A stretch of DNA of 64,000 nt, taken from the NCBI RefSeq assembly GCF_018736145.1, contig NZ_CP059997.1, positions 619,501 to 683,500 on the forward strand. The letters run 5' to 3'. The stretch comes from Amycolatopsis sp. CA-230715. GTDB lineage: Bacteria; Actinomycetota; Actinomycetes; Mycobacteriales; Pseudonocardiaceae. This document shows, in pieces, positions 33,368-42,603 of this stretch. The stretch's first letter is position 1. The number at the start of each line of letters is the position of its first letter. The notes beneath the pieces were generated by a model. It was not told where the DNA came from, made no database searches, and worked only from the letters and a program-made list of their open reading frames with translations. Position numbers and translations under genes: made by a program.

Positions 33368-34394
33368 CTTCGCGCACCAGCACGATCGCGCGCGCCAGTG
33401 TGGAGAGCCGGTCGTCGACGGTGTCCCCTGCGGGGTACAGCCGCACGGTGTCCACTCCGGACTGCCGCCACGCGCGCAGCCGCTCCTTGACCATCGGCTC
33501 GGTGCCGATCAACGTCGTCGCGAGCACCATTTCGTCGGGGATCGCGACCGCGGCCTCGGCCCGTTCTCCCGCCACCCACAGCCGCTGAACCCGCTCGGCC
33601 ACTTCGGAAAACCCTTGCCGCGCATAGGCTTCGTTGTAGAAGTTGCGCGTGGCCGAGCCCATCCCGCCGAGGCTGAAGGCCAGCGCGGGCTTCCTCGCCG
33701 CGACCATCTCGGCCACGTCGTCGCCGAACGCGACCTCCGCGCCCTGGCAGATGTCGAGGCTCGACACGGATCGGCCCGCTCGGCGCGCGCCCTCTTCCAG
33801 GTGGGCGAAGTAGGCCGGCGCGGCTTCGGGGACGAAGCTCGTGCCGAGCCATCCGTCGGCGACCTCACCGGTGAGCCGGAGCATTCCCGGGGAAAGACTG
33901 GCGAGATAGATCGCGATATCGGAATTCGTTGGCTGGCTGAGCCGGATGGCCTTGCCCTCTCCCCCTGGCAGGGGAAGCTGGAAATGACGGCCCGCGTATT
34001 CCACCCGTCCTTCGGCGAACACGCGGCGAATGATTTCGACGGTTTCGCGGAGCCTGCCGAGCGGATGCGCGAACGGCGTGCCGTGCAGGCCTTCGATCAC
34101 CTGCGGCCCCGAGGCGCCGAGCCCGAGCGCGAACCGGCCGCCCGAGATCCTCGCCAGCGTCAGCGCGGTCATCGCCACCAGGACCGGTGAGCGGGTCCCG
34201 ACCTGCAGCACGGCCGATCCCAGCGTCATCCGCTCGGTCTTCGCGGCGAGGTACCCCAGTGGCGACGGCGCGTCGCAGCCCCACGCCTCCGCGACCCAGC
34301 ACAGATCGACGCCGAGCCGCTCCGCCTCCACGACGTAGTCGACCAGTTCCGGCCACGGCGCCGCCTCGGCGGAAAGCTGGATCGAAACGCGCAT
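33357..34394 (-). CDS. LLM-class (probably F420-dependent) oxidoreductase
   Basis: 345 aa. Luciferase-like TIM barrel: start MRVSIQLSAEAAPWPELVDYV, WVAEAWGCDAPSPLGYLAAKTERMTLGSAVL and ISGGRFALGLGASGPQVIEGLHG are typical of actinobacterial F420-dependent reductases/dehydrogenases. Its ATG overlaps the TGA of the SRPBCC gene. The 3' end overlaps the convergent response-regulator gene by 11 bp. Confidence 0.9.
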   Translation of the reverse strand: MRVSIQLSAEAAPWPELVDYVVEAERLGVDLCWVAEAWGCDAPSPLGYLAAKTERMTLGSAVLQVGTRSPVLVAMTALTLARISGGRFALGLGASGPQVIEGLHGTPFAHPLGRLRETVEIIRRVFAEGRVEYAGRHFQLPLPGGEGKAIRLSQPTNSDIAIYLASLSPGMLRLTGEVADGWLGTSFVPEAAPAYFAHLEEGARRAGRSVSSLDICQGAEVAFGDDVAEMVAARKPALAFSLGGMGSATRNFYNEAYARQGFSEVAERVQRLWVAGERAEAAVAIPDEMVLATTLIGTEPMVKERLRAWRQSGVDTVRLYPAGDTVDDRLSTLARAIVLVREVSR

Positions 34395-34894
34395 CAGTCC
34401 GCGGCCCGCTCGGCTAGCTCCTTGATGCCCGTGACCGTGGCCAGCATGTTCTCGCGGTGCTCGTCGAGCCGCCGCTGGATGATCCGGTCCTCCTTGTCCG
34501 GCATCCGCTCGATGGCGATGGTGAGCCCCGACCAGCCGGGGCCGAGGCGAACCCACTGCCTCAGCAGCGTGCCGTCCCCGTCCGGTTCGAGCTCGAACCG
34601 CCAGGTCGCCGCGGGCTTCGCCACGTCGGCGACGGCCCATTCGAGCACCACCGGCTCCTCGCACCGGACGACGTGGCTGGTGGTCTCCCACTCGCCGATC
34701 TGGGGATGGCGGTTCCGCCCGACGAACCGGGCGCCGACCGCGGGTGCCTCGGTGTCGGGGAGCCAGCTCGCCCCCTGGAACTCCTGGGAGAACCGCGCGG
34801 GCAGCTCGATGTCGCAGACCCAGCGCCACACCTCGGCCGGTGCGGCTTCGATCTTGACCTCGACCTCGGTGGTGGGTCCTTCCGCGAGCTTCAT
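34394..34894 (-). CDS. SRPBCC-family (START-like) protein
   Basis: 166 aa from ATG 34894. The helix-grip fold pattern is seen in EVEVKIEAAPAEVWRWVCDIELPARFSQEFQGASW at the N terminus and the long C-terminal helix (KEDRIIQRRLDEHRENMLATVTGIKEL). Such proteins bind hydrophobic ligands. Coupled to the LLM oxidoreductase through TGATG, suggesting they act on the same molecule. Confidence 0.85.
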   Translation of the reverse strand: MKLAEGPTTEVEVKIEAAPAEVWRWVCDIELPARFSQEFQGASWLPDTEAPAVGARFVGRNRHPQIGEWETTSHVVRCEEPVVLEWAVADVAKPAATWRFELEPDGDGTLLRQWVRLGPGWSGLTIAIERMPDKEDRIIQRRLDEHRENMLATVTGIKELAERAAD

Positions 34895-35126
34895 CGCACT
34901 CTCTTTCCCCGGCCGGTTCGACTGTGCACCGACGGTACCGCCGCGAACGCGCGAAGTCGCCAAAACTCCCTCACGTGGACGCCGGAAAAGGATCACAACG
35001 GTAATTCGAAACGTTCGTAGGGTGCCTGCGTCCGTCCAGCCCATTGCCCGCCACCGGCCATTCTGTGAGGATGCTTCGATCCGGGGGAAATCGACCCCCG
35101 TTGAGCAAAGGTTCCCGGAGGGGTTC

Positions 35127-36563
35127 ATGCGTAGGTGGTTGACGAGGTGCTTGACGGCCCTGATCGCGGTGCTCGCGGTCGCCGGGCTCGTCCAGCCCGC
35201 CGCGGCGGGCGCAGCGGGTGTGGTGAAGGAAGACATCAAGGACGCGCTCGCGCGCATCCCTGGTCTCAAGGTCGTTTCCGAGGGGCCCGCGCCGACGGGT
35301 TACCGCTTCTTCAAGCTGACCTTCACGCAGCAGGCCGACTACACGAACCCCAAGGCGGGCACGTTCGAGCAGCGACTCACCCTGCTGCACCGTGACGTCG
35401 ACGCGCCGACGGTGATGTTCACCAGCGGCTACAACGTCTCCGAGTCGCCCAACCGGTCCGAGCCGACGCAGATCGTCAACGGCAACCAGGTCTCGATGGA
35501 GTATCGCTACTTCAAGCCGTCGCGGCCCGCCAAGGAGAACTGGGCGAAGCAGCTCACGATCTGGCAGGCCGCCGTCGACGAACACCGCATCGTGCAGGCG
35601 TTCAAGTCGATCTACCACGCCAACTGGCTCGCCACCGGCGGCAGCAAGGGCGGCATGACCGCCACCTACTTCCGCCGCTTCTTCCCCAACGACGTCAACG
35701 GCACGATCCCCTACGTCGCCCCGAACGACGTGATCGACTCGATCGATTCGTACGACAAGTTCCTCTCGAAGGTCGGCAACGACCCTGGCTGCCGCGACGC
35801 GCTCAAAGCGGTCCAGCGCGACACGCTCGTGCGCCGCGACGAGCTCGGCGCGCTCGCCGCGCAGGAGTCGAAGGAGAAGGGCTACACCTACAAGATCGTC
35901 GGTTCCATCGACAAGTCGCTGGAGCTCTCGACGATCGACTCGTACTTCGCGTTCTGGCAGTACCAGAAGCAGGCCGACTGCGCGACCGTGCCGAAGCCCG
36001 GCGCGCCGGCGAAGGACCTCTACGACTGGTACACCAAGGTGGGCACCCTGACCGGGTACTCGGACCAGGCTCTCGAGGGCTTCATTCCGTACTACTACCA
36101 GGCCGCGGTCCAGCTCGGCGCGCCGGAGGCGTACGACAGCTACCTGCGCGACCTGCTCCGCTACCCGGGTGAGGACGTGCCGAAGACGTTCGTGCCGAAG
36201 GAGATCAAGCTCCCGCGGTTCGACTACCTCGCGATGCCGGACATCGACTTCTGGGTCCGCACGCAGGCGAAGCAGATGCTCTACATCTACGGCGGCAACG
36301 ACCCGTGGAGCGCCGAGCGCTTCTCCCCGGCGAAGTTCCCGTGGAGCGACAACCACGCCTACACCGTCCCCGGCGGCAACCACGGCTCGAAGATCGCGCA
36401 GCTGCCCGCCGACCAGGCGGCCGCGGCCACCGCGACCGTCCGCAAGTGGGCTGGCCTGCCCGAGCAGGCCCCCGACGCCCGCGCGTTCTCCGCGCAGAGC
36501 GCGCCCGCCGGGTTCCCGCTGTTCGACGCGGACCTGATGATGATCGACCGCCCGAAGTTCTGA
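35127..36563 (+). CDS. S37-family secreted tripeptidyl aminopeptidase, copy 1
   Basis: 478 aa from ATG 35127. A Sec signal peptide (residues 1 to about 27, ending VQPAAAGAAG) precedes a catalytic domain with Ser173 in GGSKGG, Asp392 in YGGNDPW and His419 in GGNHGSK. This matches the Streptomyces PS-10 / S37 peptidase family, which removes N-terminal tripeptides from extracellular proteins. A second, closely similar copy follows 85 bp downstream. Confidence 0.93.
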   Translation: MRRWLTRCLTALIAVLAVAGLVQPAAAGAAGVVKEDIKDALARIPGLKVVSEGPAPTGYRFFKLTFTQQADYTNPKAGTFEQRLTLLHRDVDAPTVMFTSGYNVSESPNRSEPTQIVNGNQVSMEYRYFKPSRPAKENWAKQLTIWQAAVDEHRIVQAFKSIYHANWLATGGSKGGMTATYFRRFFPNDVNGTIPYVAPNDVIDSIDSYDKFLSKVGNDPGCRDALKAVQRDTLVRRDELGALAAQESKEKGYTYKIVGSIDKSLELSTIDSYFAFWQYQKQADCATVPKPGAPAKDLYDWYTKVGTLTGYSDQALEGFIPYYYQAAVQLGAPEAYDSYLRDLLRYPGEDVPKTFVPKEIKLPRFDYLAMPDIDFWVRTQAKQMLYIYGGNDPWSAERFSPAKFPWSDNHAYTVPGGNHGSKIAQLPADQAAAATATVRKWAGLPEQAPDARAFSAQSAPAGFPLFDADLMMIDRPKF

Positions 36564-36572
36564 TCGCGGCCG

Positions 36573-36610
36573 GGGAACTCCGGGCCTGCCTTCGCGGGCC
36601 TGGAGTTCCC
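36573..36610 (+). terminator. Hairpin between the two S37 genes
   Basis: GGGAACTCCGGGCC pairs with GGGCCTGGAGTTCCC (one G-T) around a short TTCG-containing loop, 10 bp after the stop of copy 1. No T-tract; it may terminate partly or stabilise the upstream mRNA. Confidence 0.55.
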
Positions 36611-36648
36611 TTGGCCAGCCCGTTTCCGGAGATTCTCGGAGAGGACCC

Positions 36649-38082
36649 ATGCACAGCTGGTTCAAGAAAGGCCTGACGGCCGCGGTCGCGATGCTCGCGA
36701 TCACCGGCCTCGCCCAGCCCGCCGCGTCGGCGGCGCCGGGCGCGCCGGGCGAGGACATCACCGCCGCGCTCAAGAAGATCCCCGGGCTCAAGATCGTCTC
36801 GGAGGACCCGGCGCCGACCGGGTACCGCTTCTTCAAGCTCACCTACACCCAGCCCGCCGACTACACGAACCCCAAGGCGGGCACCTTCGAGCAGCGACTC
36901 ACCCTGCTGCACCGCGACGTCACCGCGCCGACCGTGATGTTCACCAGCGGCTACAACGTTTCGCAGGCACCGAACCGGTCCGAGCCGACACAGATCGTCA
37001 ACGGCAACCAGGTCTCCATGGAGTACCGGTACTTCACGCCGTCGATCCCGGCGAAGACCGACTGGCACAAGCAGCTCACGATCTGGCAGGCCGCGGTCGA
37101 CGAACACCGCATCGTGCAGGCGTTCAAGTCGATCTACCACGCCAACTGGCTCGCCACCGGCGGCAGCAAGGGCGGCATGACCGCCACCTACTTCCGCAGG
37201 TTCTTCCCCAACGACGTCAACGGCACGATCCCCTACGTCGCCCCGAACGACGTGATCAACGAGCACGACTCGTACAACGAGTTCCTGTCCAAGGTCGGCG
37301 ACCCGGCCTGCCGCGACGCGGTGAAGGCCGTGCAGCGCGACGCGTTGAAGCGCCGCGACGAACTCGGCGGGCTCGTCAAGCAGGTGTCCGACCAGAAGGG
37401 CTACACCTACGACGTCGTCGGCTCGCTCGACAAGGCGATCGAGCTGATCATCACCGACACCTACTTCACGTTCTGGCAGTACCAGCCCCCGACCGAATGC
37501 GCGAACGTGCCCAAGCCGGGCGCGCCCGCGAAGGACCTCTACGACTGGTTCGAAAAGGTCGACAGCCTCACCGGGTACGCGGACCAGGAAGGCGCGAGCA
37601 CCATCGCGTACAACTACCAGGCCGCCTACCAGCTCGGCTGGTACGAGACCTACGACGCGCACCTGCGCGATCTGCTGCGCTACCCGGGCACGTTCGTGCC
37701 GTGGACCTTCCTGCCCAAGGACATCAAGCGGCCGAGGTTCGACCACTTCGCGATGCCGGACATCGACTTCTGGGTCCGCACCCAGGCGAAGAACATGCTC
37801 TACATCTACGGCGAGTACGACCCGTGGGGCGCCGAGCGGTTCGAACCGGCGAAGTTCCCGTGGAGCGACAACCACGTCTACACCGTGCCGAAGGGCAACC
37901 ACGGCGCCAAGATCGCGCAGCTGCCCGCCGACCAGGCGGCCGCCGCCACCGCGACCGTCCGCAAGTGGGCAGGGCTGCCGGCGCAGGCCGCCGAGGCGCG
38001 CACGTTCTCCGCGCCGAGCGCACCCGCAGGGTTCCCGCGGTTCGACGCGGACCTGATGATGATCGACCGCCCGAAGTTCTGA
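36649..38082 (+). CDS. S37-family secreted tripeptidyl aminopeptidase, copy 2
   Basis: 477 aa. Same layout as the preceding gene: signal peptide (to about residue 28, LAQPAASAAP), Ser173 in GGSKGG, Asp391 in YGEYDPW, His418 in KGNHGAK. Long blocks are identical to copy 1, for instance the stretch around IVQAFKSIYHANWLATGG, while other parts have diverged (SLDKAIELIITDTYF versus SIDKSLELSTIDSYF). This is a tandem duplication with both triads intact. Confidence 0.93.
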   Translation: MHSWFKKGLTAAVAMLAITGLAQPAASAAPGAPGEDITAALKKIPGLKIVSEDPAPTGYRFFKLTYTQPADYTNPKAGTFEQRLTLLHRDVTAPTVMFTSGYNVSQAPNRSEPTQIVNGNQVSMEYRYFTPSIPAKTDWHKQLTIWQAAVDEHRIVQAFKSIYHANWLATGGSKGGMTATYFRRFFPNDVNGTIPYVAPNDVINEHDSYNEFLSKVGDPACRDAVKAVQRDALKRRDELGGLVKQVSDQKGYTYDVVGSLDKAIELIITDTYFTFWQYQPPTECANVPKPGAPAKDLYDWFEKVDSLTGYADQEGASTIAYNYQAAYQLGWYETYDAHLRDLLRYPGTFVPWTFLPKDIKRPRFDHFAMPDIDFWVRTQAKNMLYIYGEYDPWGAERFEPAKFPWSDNHVYTVPKGNHGAKIAQLPADQAAAATATVRKWAGLPAQAAEARTFSAPSAPAGFPRFDADLMMIDRPKF

Positions 38083-38094
38083 TCGATCACCGAC

Positions 38095-38128
38095 AAGAAG
38101 GGGCCCACCTCGAAGTGGGCCCCTTCTT
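38095..38128 (+). terminator. Terminator after the S37 pair
   Basis: A perfect 14-bp stem (AAGAAGGGGCCCAC / GTGGGCCCCTTCTT) with a 6-nt loop lies 12 bp after the stop of copy 2. The A-rich/T-rich base gives it polarity in both directions, so it can also stop minus-strand transcription. Confidence 0.88.
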
Positions 38129-38136
38129 CATGTCGA

Positions 38137-38220
38137 TCACGGGAGGTTCACCTGGCCGTGGCGACGGTCTTCGTCGTGCCTCTTGAGCTGCATGAAATGC
38201 GATCCGACAAGACCGTCCAT
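38137..38220 (-). CDS. Small protein candidate (27 aa)
   Basis: Not recognised. ATG 38220 is preceded by AAGGAAG at a normal distance and encodes MDGLVGSHFMQLKRHDEDRR plus seven residues, ending just before the terminator hairpin at 38095-38128. The peptide is highly charged (His/Asp/Arg). It lies in the 398-bp gap downstream of uvrB. Confidence 0.35.
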   Translation of the reverse strand: MDGLVGSHFMQLKRHDEDRRHGQVNLP

Positions 38221-38237
38221 GAGGCACTTCCTTGAAC

Positions 38238-38345
38238 TCAGATGTCGGCCACGTAGGAGCCGAACTGGGAGAACCGGAAGTTGTACGTCGTCGCGGCCGC
38301 GCGGGGTCGGGCACAGCCCTTCCACCGCGCGGCATCGATTTCCAC
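38238..38345 (-). CDS. Small reading frame candidate (35 aa)
   Basis: Not recognised. From GTG 38345 the frame ends in an aromatic-rich segment YNFRFSQFGSYVADI, unusual for a random frame in 70% GC DNA. The ribosome site is weak (AGGAA, 14 nt away). It ends 18 bp before the 27-codon frame starts. It may equally be a remnant or non-coding. Confidence 0.25.
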   Translation of the reverse strand: MEIDAARWKGCARPRAAATTYNFRFSQFGSYVADI

Positions 38346-38480
38346 CGTAGGGCGCCGTTCCTGGTGCCGGTCCGGGGATGAACCTCCGAGCGGAAACCGG
38401 GTACTTCAGGGCACCCGGTCCCGCACCGGATCCCGTGGCGGAACGACGGCCGCGAGAAGTCGTCCCGTTCGCGCTCGGCG

Positions 38481-40634
<2,154 letters not shown>

Positions 40635-40691
40635 GAAGACCAGAGTAGGCGCAGGCACCGACAGTTTCAGCGCCCCACGGTCCCGGCCGGT

Positions 40692-41984
40692 TCAGCAGTC
40701 GCACCCGCAGTCACAGCAGTCACATCCGTTGCAGTTGCAGCAGTCCGGCTGGCAGGCCTCCACCGGCTCCCCGCTCCACGGGCCGGGGTACGGGTCGCGG
40801 CAGCAGACCTGGCAGGTGCCGCACTGGTAGAGCGCGACGGCGCAGCCGAAGAAGAAGTTGCGCTTGACGGGCGGCACGCGGAACTTCGGCACCCAGCAGC
40901 CGCCGCCCTTGCCGTCGTAGTACGGCGCCTTGTCGTCGCCCGGCGGCGGCCCCTCCGGCGGAGGTCCGCCCGGCGGCGGGCCGCCAGGTCCCGGTGGTCC
41001 ACCGGGCGGCGGTCCACCCGGCCCCGGCGGCCCGCCCGCTGGTCCTCGGTACGGCCCCGGAGGCGGGCCGCTCCACTGGCCGGGCTGCCCCGGACCGCCC
41101 CAGTTCGGCTGGTTCGGCGGAGGCGGGTACGAGCCGTGCCCGAACGTCCTGGCCACCGCGTGCCGCAGTTCGTGGACGAGCAGCGCGTGCACGAGTGCGC
41201 CGTCGGCGAACACCGCCTCGTCGAGCGCGAGCCGGACGCCGAGCACCGCGTCGTCGCACAGCCGCCGCGCCTCGGCCAGGGAGGTGCCGGTGGCCACGAG
41301 CGGGTTCCAGGCCCCGGTGCGCTCGTCCTCCGCCTGGTCCTCGACCGCGTCCAGCAGGTGTGCGACGCGGCCGAACAGGCGACCGGCCTCCCTCAGCGGC
41401 GCTTCGTTCGCCGGGGCACCGGCGACGACCGCGGTGTGCGCGAACGCGGCGGCCGTCGCGCGCTCGGTCGGCCCGGTGGCCAGCAGCACCGAGTCCCCCG
41501 CGCCGATCGCGCGCTCGAGCTCCGCCTGCCCGGCGACCGCGTCGACCAGCACCGCGGTGTCGAACCCGAGCCCGGCACCGGTGCGCCCGCCCTGCTCGGC
41601 CCAGCGCGCGGCCATCCGGCGCCCGGCGCCCGCGACGGCCCGGCGGCCGAACACGCCGTCACCGTCCTCGGCGTGGTCGCCGAGCTTCGCGGACGCGAGC
41701 ACCAGCGACACCGCCGCGGCGAGGCGTGCGCCGTCGCCGTTCGAGACCGACGCGCCGCGCATACCGCGCAGCGGGCACGGCCCGGCGCGCCGCCTGCCGC
41801 CGTCGCCGGGCAGCTGCGCCTCGACGAGCACGGAAACCACCAGCCCGTCGTAGTTGGTGACCACGCGCGCAACTTGGCCGTGCTCGTCGCGCAGCGCGAG
41901 GCACAGACCGCACAGGTGCGCGAGCCAGTCCGCCCGCAGGCTTTCGGACAGCCGGTGACGGCAAGGACGGATGATCCCGAACAC
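40692..41984 (-). CDS. DUF5685 protein with Pro/Gly-rich linker and Cys-rich tail
   Basis: 430 aa. Residues 1 to about 290 match DUF5685: MFGIIRPCRHRLSESLRADWLAHLCGLCLALRDEHGQVARVVTNYDGL, with Cys8, Cys25 and Cys28 forming a likely metal site and a QAEDERTGAW motif further on. Residues about 300-365 are PPPGGPPGPGG repeats. The tail holds 18 or so cysteines in about 55 residues (QCGTCQVCCRDPYPG ... CCNCNGCDCCDCGCDC). Function unknown; the tail could bind several metal ions or form disulfides. Confidence 0.8.
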   Translation of the reverse strand: MFGIIRPCRHRLSESLRADWLAHLCGLCLALRDEHGQVARVVTNYDGLVVSVLVEAQLPGDGGRRRAGPCPLRGMRGASVSNGDGARLAAAVSLVLASAKLGDHAEDGDGVFGRRAVAGAGRRMAARWAEQGGRTGAGLGFDTAVLVDAVAGQAELERAIGAGDSVLLATGPTERATAAAFAHTAVVAGAPANEAPLREAGRLFGRVAHLLDAVEDQAEDERTGAWNPLVATGTSLAEARRLCDDAVLGVRLALDEAVFADGALVHALLVHELRHAVARTFGHGSYPPPPNQPNWGGPGQPGQWSGPPPGPYRGPAGGPPGPGGPPPGGPPGPGGPPPGGPPPEGPPPGDDKAPYYDGKGGGCWVPKFRVPPVKRNFFFGCAVALYQCGTCQVCCRDPYPGPWSGEPVEACQPDCCNCNGCDCCDCGCDC

Positions 41985-42069
41985 GCACTCCCCCAGTGGT
42001 TCGATCCCGACGGGGACACCCTAGCGCCGCTTCACCCGCCGTACCGGCGCTTCACGGCAGGATGTCGGC

Positions 42070-42603
42070 ATGACCGACGTGCACCCGCCCAAGCTCGAGA
42101 TCTTCGACGTGGACCGGCGGACCAACACCGACCCGAAGGGAATCTCCCGCGACGTCGAGGAGTACCGGGTGGAACCGTTCGGCCTCTACCTCGCGCGCCC
42201 CGCCCCCGGCCGCGCGCAGTTCCACTACCTCGAATCGTGGCTGCTGCCGGAACTCGGCCTGCGGGTGACGGATTTCTGGTTCTCCCCCGGCCACGAACGC
42301 GACGAGGACTTCTACCTCGACGTCGTCGAAGTGGGCCGGGACGGCTCGCGCTGGTCCACCACGGATCTCTACCTCGACATCGTGCTGCGCGAGGGCCGCG
42401 GCCTCGAAGTGCTCGACACCGACGAACTGCTCGCCGCCGCGCACCACGGCCACGTCGACGAGCGGCGCGCCACCACCGCGCTCGAACGGACCTACGCCGC
42501 CGTCGACGGGCTGGCGCGCCACGGCCACCGGCTCGGCGCCTGGTTGTCCACAATGGACATCACGCTGAGCTGGCGGCGGCATCCCCGCTCAGACCGGGAC
42601 TGA
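42070..42603 (+). CDS. DUF402 domain protein
   Basis: 177 aa. The DUF402 core spans about residues 40-165 (DEDFYLDVVEVGRDGSRWSTTDLYLDIVLREGRGLEVLDTDEL), including the acidic residues that coordinate metal in nucleoside-diphosphate phosphatases and FomD of this family. A small nucleotide hydrolase is possible. The end overlaps the convergent UvrA-like gene by 15 bp. Confidence 0.85.
   Translation: MTDVHPPKLEIFDVDRRTNTDPKGISRDVEEYRVEPFGLYLARPAPGRAQFHYLESWLLPELGLRVTDFWFSPGHERDEDFYLDVVEVGRDGSRWSTTDLYLDIVLREGRGLEVLDTDELLAAAHHGHVDERRATTALERTYAAVDGLARHGHRLGAWLSTMDITLSWRRHPRSDRD

Noticed and set aside
34971..37902. Long minus-strand frames opposite the two S37 peptidases
   Set aside because: The two frames resemble each other only because the genes beneath are duplicates; composition is Val/Arg/Asp-rich shadow sequence without motifs.
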